From: Clostridiales bacterium
GTDB lineage: Bacteria; Bacillota; Dehalobacteriia; UBA4068
Assembly (NCBI GenBank): GCA_009783495.1
Contig: WRDJ01000080.1
Location: forward strand, 1-5,209
Reading direction: 5' to 3'
DNA: 5,209 nt
A program made the translations under genes and the position numbers. The notes under the pieces were generated by a model. That model was not told the origin of the DNA, did no database searches, and saw only the letters and a list, made by a program, of their open reading frames with translations. Below, in pieces: positions 4,968 to 5,209 of the stretch (positions are counted from its first letter, which is position 1; the number at the start of each line of letters is the position of its first letter).

Positions 4968-5209
4968 ATGTTGCCGACGAAAGCCGCAGGCGTACGGCGT
5001 TGGCGTGAGCCTCCAACTCCTCTTTTTCCGCCAAACGCACGATGCCGGGGCCCTCGCTCAGCAGTTTGGCCTTGGTATAATAAGTGAAGCCGATTTTTTT
5101 GATGAAGTTATCCACCGAAACCGGCGAATAGAAGCGCGCCGTCCCGCCCGTGGGCAGGATGTGGTTGGGGCCCGCCCAATAATCGCCCACCGGGTCGGCG
5201 GAATAAGAA
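4966..5209 (-). CDS. hisD: Histidinol dehydrogenase (partial, C-terminal 80 residues)
   Basis: The last 80 codons and stop (TAA, 4968-4966) of HisD, which oxidises histidinol to histidine in two NAD-dependent steps with a bound zinc ion. The rest lies upstream of the window. Diagnostic sequence is [19 protein letters not shown] followed by [12 protein letters not shown], the highly conserved C-terminal HisD block. Near the end [12 protein letters not shown] contains the histidine matching zinc ligand His419 of the E. coli enzyme. The frame runs through the window edge without interruption, so the gene looks intact. hisD is normally followed closely by hisC or hisB; here 802 bp of repeats and an unrelated gene separate it from hisB. 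Confidence 0.96.
   Translation of the reverse strand, partial: SYSADPVGDYWAGPNHILPTGGTARFYSPVSVDNFIKKIGFTYYTKAKLLSEGPGIVRLAEKEELEAHANAVRLRLSSAT

Noticed and set aside
4854..5087. Plus-strand 77-codon frame across the repeats and hisD end
   Set aside because: Arginine- and proline-rich shadow frame over repeats and antisense to hisD, with no family resemblance.

Overview
The window carries a histidine-biosynthesis gene cluster on the minus strand, so transcription runs from high to low coordinates. It is followed by an envelope-stress gene pair of the Asp23/AmaP type. Asp23 and AmaP are typical of Bacillota (Firmicutes). The GC-rich his genes (40 of 60 bases are G/C in 3061-3120), the strong AGGAG-type ribosome binding sites and the one TTG start fit a fairly GC-rich Bacillota. 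A Negativicutes-like or clostridial host is plausible, but I cannot name a genus from this sequence.

Layout in transcription order: the last 80 codons of hisD (5209-4966); a 276-bp intergenic stretch with two near-identical 40-bp direct repeats and other repeat-like sequence (4690-4965); an AT-rich, strongly acidic 163-aa protein of unknown function (4689-4198); hisB (4163-3579); hisA with a TTG start (3535-2822); one continuous reading frame fusing HisF to HisI (2739-1645); a 192-bp gap with a perfect 13-bp-stem hairpin (1453-1644); hisE (1452-1159); a recognisable promoter (1091-1063); an asp23-family gene (999-604); and an amaP-family membrane-anchor gene cut by the window edge (443-1).

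The his products cover step 2 (HisE), step 3 (the HisI half of the fusion), step 4 (HisA), the cyclase half of step 5 (HisF), step 6 (HisB) and the final oxidation (HisD). No hisH (the glutaminase partner of HisF) lies between hisB and hisA, its usual place, and no hisC lies between hisD and hisB. hisG and any his promoter or attenuator would be upstream of the window. Asp23 and AmaP probably act together at the membrane, with AmaP anchoring Asp23. They appear to have their own promoter, with possible read-through from hisE, since I see no terminator there.

The most unusual points are the HisF-HisI fusion with almost no linker, the missing hisH combined with a changed conserved HisF motif, and the foreign-looking insertion (unknown acidic gene plus repeats) between hisD and hisB. 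I found no clear evidence of a complete new multi-gene system. The hisD-hisB insertion is the best candidate for accessory biology.
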